From Apilactobacillus micheneri (GTDB lineage: Bacteria; Bacillota; Bacilli; Lactobacillales; Lactobacillaceae), in NCBI RefSeq assembly GCF_002993975.1, contig NZ_POSO01000002.1, positions 186,232 through 250,231 on the forward strand: a stretch of DNA of 64,000 nucleotides, written 5' to 3'. Shown here one piece after another: positions 62,133 through 64,000 of this stretch. The position numbers and the translations under genes are program-made. The stretch's first letter is position 1, and the number at the start of each line of letters is the position of its first letter. The notes below the pieces were generated by a model, which was not told the origin of the DNA, ran no database searches, and saw nothing but the letters and a program-made list of their open reading frames with translations.

Positions 62133-63587
62133 TTACAAAATTGGCGAGAATAGACGACTAAACACCTGCTTAAATCTCAACCATATTGGTTGTTTGCTCA
62201 TACTTTCAACAGTTTCTAAAGTACTATCTCGCATATCTTGAATGTAAATCGAACGTAATTGGTTACTGATGGATTCATCATATAGGAAAGCATTAATTTC
62301 AAAGTTTAATTTAAAACTACGAAAATCAAAGTTTGCTGATCCTACTGATGAAACTTTACCATCCACAACAATTGTCTTAGCATGCAAAAATCCTTTTCTA
62401 TAGAAATAAATTTTCACTCCATATTTAGCCAGTTGTTTAGCATAATATTGTGTTGCTCGATATACAAATGGGTGATCAGGCTTACAAGGAATCATAATTC
62501 TAATATCTACTCCTGACATTGCAGCACTTTTGATGGCATCAGTAGTACTGTCATCGGGAATTAAATATGGCGTTTGAATCCAACAATAATTTTTAGCAGT
62601 TTGGATTAATTTAATATAACCCAGTTTAATTTGCTGCAAACTGGTGTCAGGTCCGCTAGATACAATTTGCACATTCGTACTGCCATCTTGATAAGTAGGT
62701 GGAAAGTAGAAATCTTTATTATTTACCTCATCAATTTGACGATGAATATCAGTAACATTCCAGTCTAGAATAAACTGGGCTTGTAAATTATAAACTGCAC
62801 TCCCAATTATTCTTAAATGGGTATCACGCCAGTTACCAAATTTCTTTTTACGATTTAAATATTGGTCTCCGATATTGAATCCACCAACATAACCAATCTT
62901 GCCGTCAATCACAACGATTTTACGGTGATCTCTAAAGTTAATACGAAAGTCGGTAATCGCAGAATGAGTATGTAAAAATGGTTCGGCCATCCCACCAGCT
63001 TTAGTTAGTGGTTTAAAGAAGCGACGAGTGGTTCCCAGAGAACCAAAACTATCATATATAACATGAACTTTAACACCTTGTTTTGCTTTTTTAACCAACA
63101 TGTCTAAAACTTGGTTCCCAATTTTATCATTATAAAATGTATAAAATTCAATATTAATTGAAGATTGTGCTTTATTTAAATCTCTAAGCATCTTGTTAAA
63201 TAAATCATTACCCTCAATAAAAATCTTGATATGATTACGTCTGGATAAATCTGAAATATCAGAATTTTTAAACAATTTAACTAAATTTCTAGCTGAATAA
63301 GAAACCTCATCTGCTTTAATTCCTTTGGGGTTACTATGTAATCTAAGTTGTTCTTCGAGCACTTGATGAATTCTTTCGTTATCCTTATCTTGGAAACGGA
63401 ATAATCTTTTTTTAGGCAATTTTCTACCAACGAAGGCATAGATTATAAAACCAATTACTGGTAAGAAAGATAAAACTAATAACCATGCCCAGGTGGCAGA
63501 GATTTCTCGTTCTTCCCTAAAAACAGTGATTAATGCTAATACTTCATTGGCTAAAATAACAAAATCAATAATAGCCTTTATACTCAT
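62133..63587 (-). CDS. cls: Cardiolipin synthase
   Basis: A 484-residue membrane enzyme with two N-terminal helices (about residues 5-55), then two phospholipase D domains with HxKxxxxD motifs, HRKIVVIDGKIGYVGGFNIG (about 218-237) and HAKTIVVDGKVSSVGSANFD (about 398-417). It joins two phosphatidylglycerol molecules to cardiolipin and glycerol. Length and topology match Gram-positive Cls. Confidence 0.93.
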   Translation of the reverse strand: MSIKAIIDFVILANEVLALITVFREEREISATWAWLLVLSFLPVIGFIIYAFVGRKLPKKRLFRFQDKDNERIHQVLEEQLRLHSNPKGIKADEVSYSARNLVKLFKNSDISDLSRRNHIKIFIEGNDLFNKMLRDLNKAQSSINIEFYTFYNDKIGNQVLDMLVKKAKQGVKVHVIYDSFGSLGTTRRFFKPLTKAGGMAEPFLHTHSAITDFRINFRDHRKIVVIDGKIGYVGGFNIGDQYLNRKKKFGNWRDTHLRIIGSAVYNLQAQFILDWNVTDIHRQIDEVNNKDFYFPPTYQDGSTNVQIVSSGPDTSLQQIKLGYIKLIQTAKNYCWIQTPYLIPDDSTTDAIKSAAMSGVDIRIMIPCKPDHPFVYRATQYYAKQLAKYGVKIYFYRKGFLHAKTIVVDGKVSSVGSANFDFRSFKLNFEINAFLYDESISNQLRSIYIQDMRDSTLETVESMSKQPIWLRFKQVFSRLFSPIL

Positions 63588-63694
63588 TTAAAATCCTCTT
63601 TTTTAATATAATTATAATAATATTATAGCATATAATATTTCTACAAATGTGTATCGTGATATACTGTTAATATATTAAACAAGGGGGTTATAAA

Positions 63695-64000
63695 TTGACG
63701 TCCACTACTGAGCTAAGAAACATGTTGACTTTGGACTATGAAATGGGTCCATTCATTTCACTTTATGTTACCTTTAAAGAAATAAGTAACAAAAATGAAT
63801 ATTTAAATTTAATTAAAAATATAAAAACAAAATTTATTAACAAATATGATGAAAGTTTATGGTCTAGATATGAACGTAAACTTAAAAAATTCAATTTTGA
63901 TCGTGCTAAACACGTTGATAATGGAACTGGATTTGCATTATTTGTGAGCGTTAAAGCTATTCATTCATTCACATTAACTAAAAATACTGATACTAAAGTT
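63695..64000 (+). CDS. Start of a baeRF-like protein, 3' end outside window, TTG start
   Basis: The frame starts at TTG (63695), 7 nt after AAGGGGG, and is open to the window end (102 codons). The opening (ELRNMLTLDYEMGPFISLYV...LIKNIKTKF) resembles bacterial archaeo-eukaryotic release-factor-like (baeRF) proteins, which begin with a similar SLY strand and helix. That is a tentative match. It is divergent from cls. Confidence 0.55.
   Translation, partial: MTSTTELRNMLTLDYEMGPFISLYVTFKEISNKNEYLNLIKNIKTKFINKYDESLWSRYERKLKKFNFDRAKHVDNGTGFALFVSVKAIHSFTLTKNTDTKV

Noticed and set aside
1-64000. tRNA, rRNA, CRISPR arrays, insertion sequences
   Set aside because: No cloverleaf with a CCA-proximal consensus, no rRNA motifs, no regular spaced repeats and no transposase genes were seen.

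Overview
The window reads as chromosomal DNA of an AT-rich heterofermentative lactic acid bacterium, most likely a fructophilic Lactobacillaceae of the Apilactobacillus kunkeei type. Three things support this. There is a Leuconostoc-type mannitol 2-dehydrogenase with strong codon bias. There is a ROK fructokinase. The aldehyde dehydrogenase half of AdhE (31361-32737) stands alone with no alcohol dehydrogenase half, a known hallmark of fructophilic species. The species call is an inference from gene content and protein resemblance only.

Layout. 1-16 kb: end of a malolactic enzyme gene, secreted and membrane proteins (including a matrixin-like protease), a frameshifted clpL with a CtsR box, a glutamine-type ABC transporter, a WxL/WxL-interacting surface pair, gldA and a succinate-semialdehyde-type dehydrogenase. 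16-21.4 kb: a probable integrated plasmid remnant. It has a RepA_N initiator with its own promoter, a divergent antisense RNA and a leader attenuator, next to a frameshifted membrane gene, a Thr/Glu-rich surface protein and an unclassified structured RNA. 21.4-32.7 kb: NADH peroxidase, paralogous secreted proteins, DUF2975/Xre and MarR/GNAT pairs, a disulfide oxidoreductase and the truncated AdhE. 32.8-41.2 kb: rexA/rexB (addAB), a parS-like site and small genes. 41.3-46 kb: aldo/keto reductase, a TauE/FMN-reductase/VOC operon and a purine permease with paired PurR boxes. 46-48.3 kb: a SLATT plus reverse transcriptase pair, likely antiphage. 48.3-57.2 kb: nicotinamidase, dual CrcB fluoride channels, fructokinase, mannitol dehydrogenase, a GH25 lysozyme and a metal ABC transporter. 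57.3-64 kb: amidase, a broken MFS transporter, pyrFE behind a readable PyrR attenuator, cardiolipin synthase and a partial last gene.

How the genes fit together. Fructose is phosphorylated by the fructokinase or reduced to mannitol by Mdh to re-oxidise NADH. The AdhE remnant and gldA belong to the same redox economy, and a Rex-like operator precedes adhE. NADH peroxidase and the oxidoreductases handle peroxide and thiols.

Most unusual observation. Several genes have a good Shine-Dalgarno sequence at normal spacing but no ATG, GTG or TTG. AUC sits in the start position at 1359, 21022, 30880 and 42339, and ACG at 11040 (minus strand); an AUA (1303) and an AUU (46209) are weaker candidates. Second, the SLATT effector gene is split exactly at an in-frame U UUU UUA slippery heptamer. 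Three other genes are broken by single-base indels, so sequence error must be excluded before any of these is called biological.
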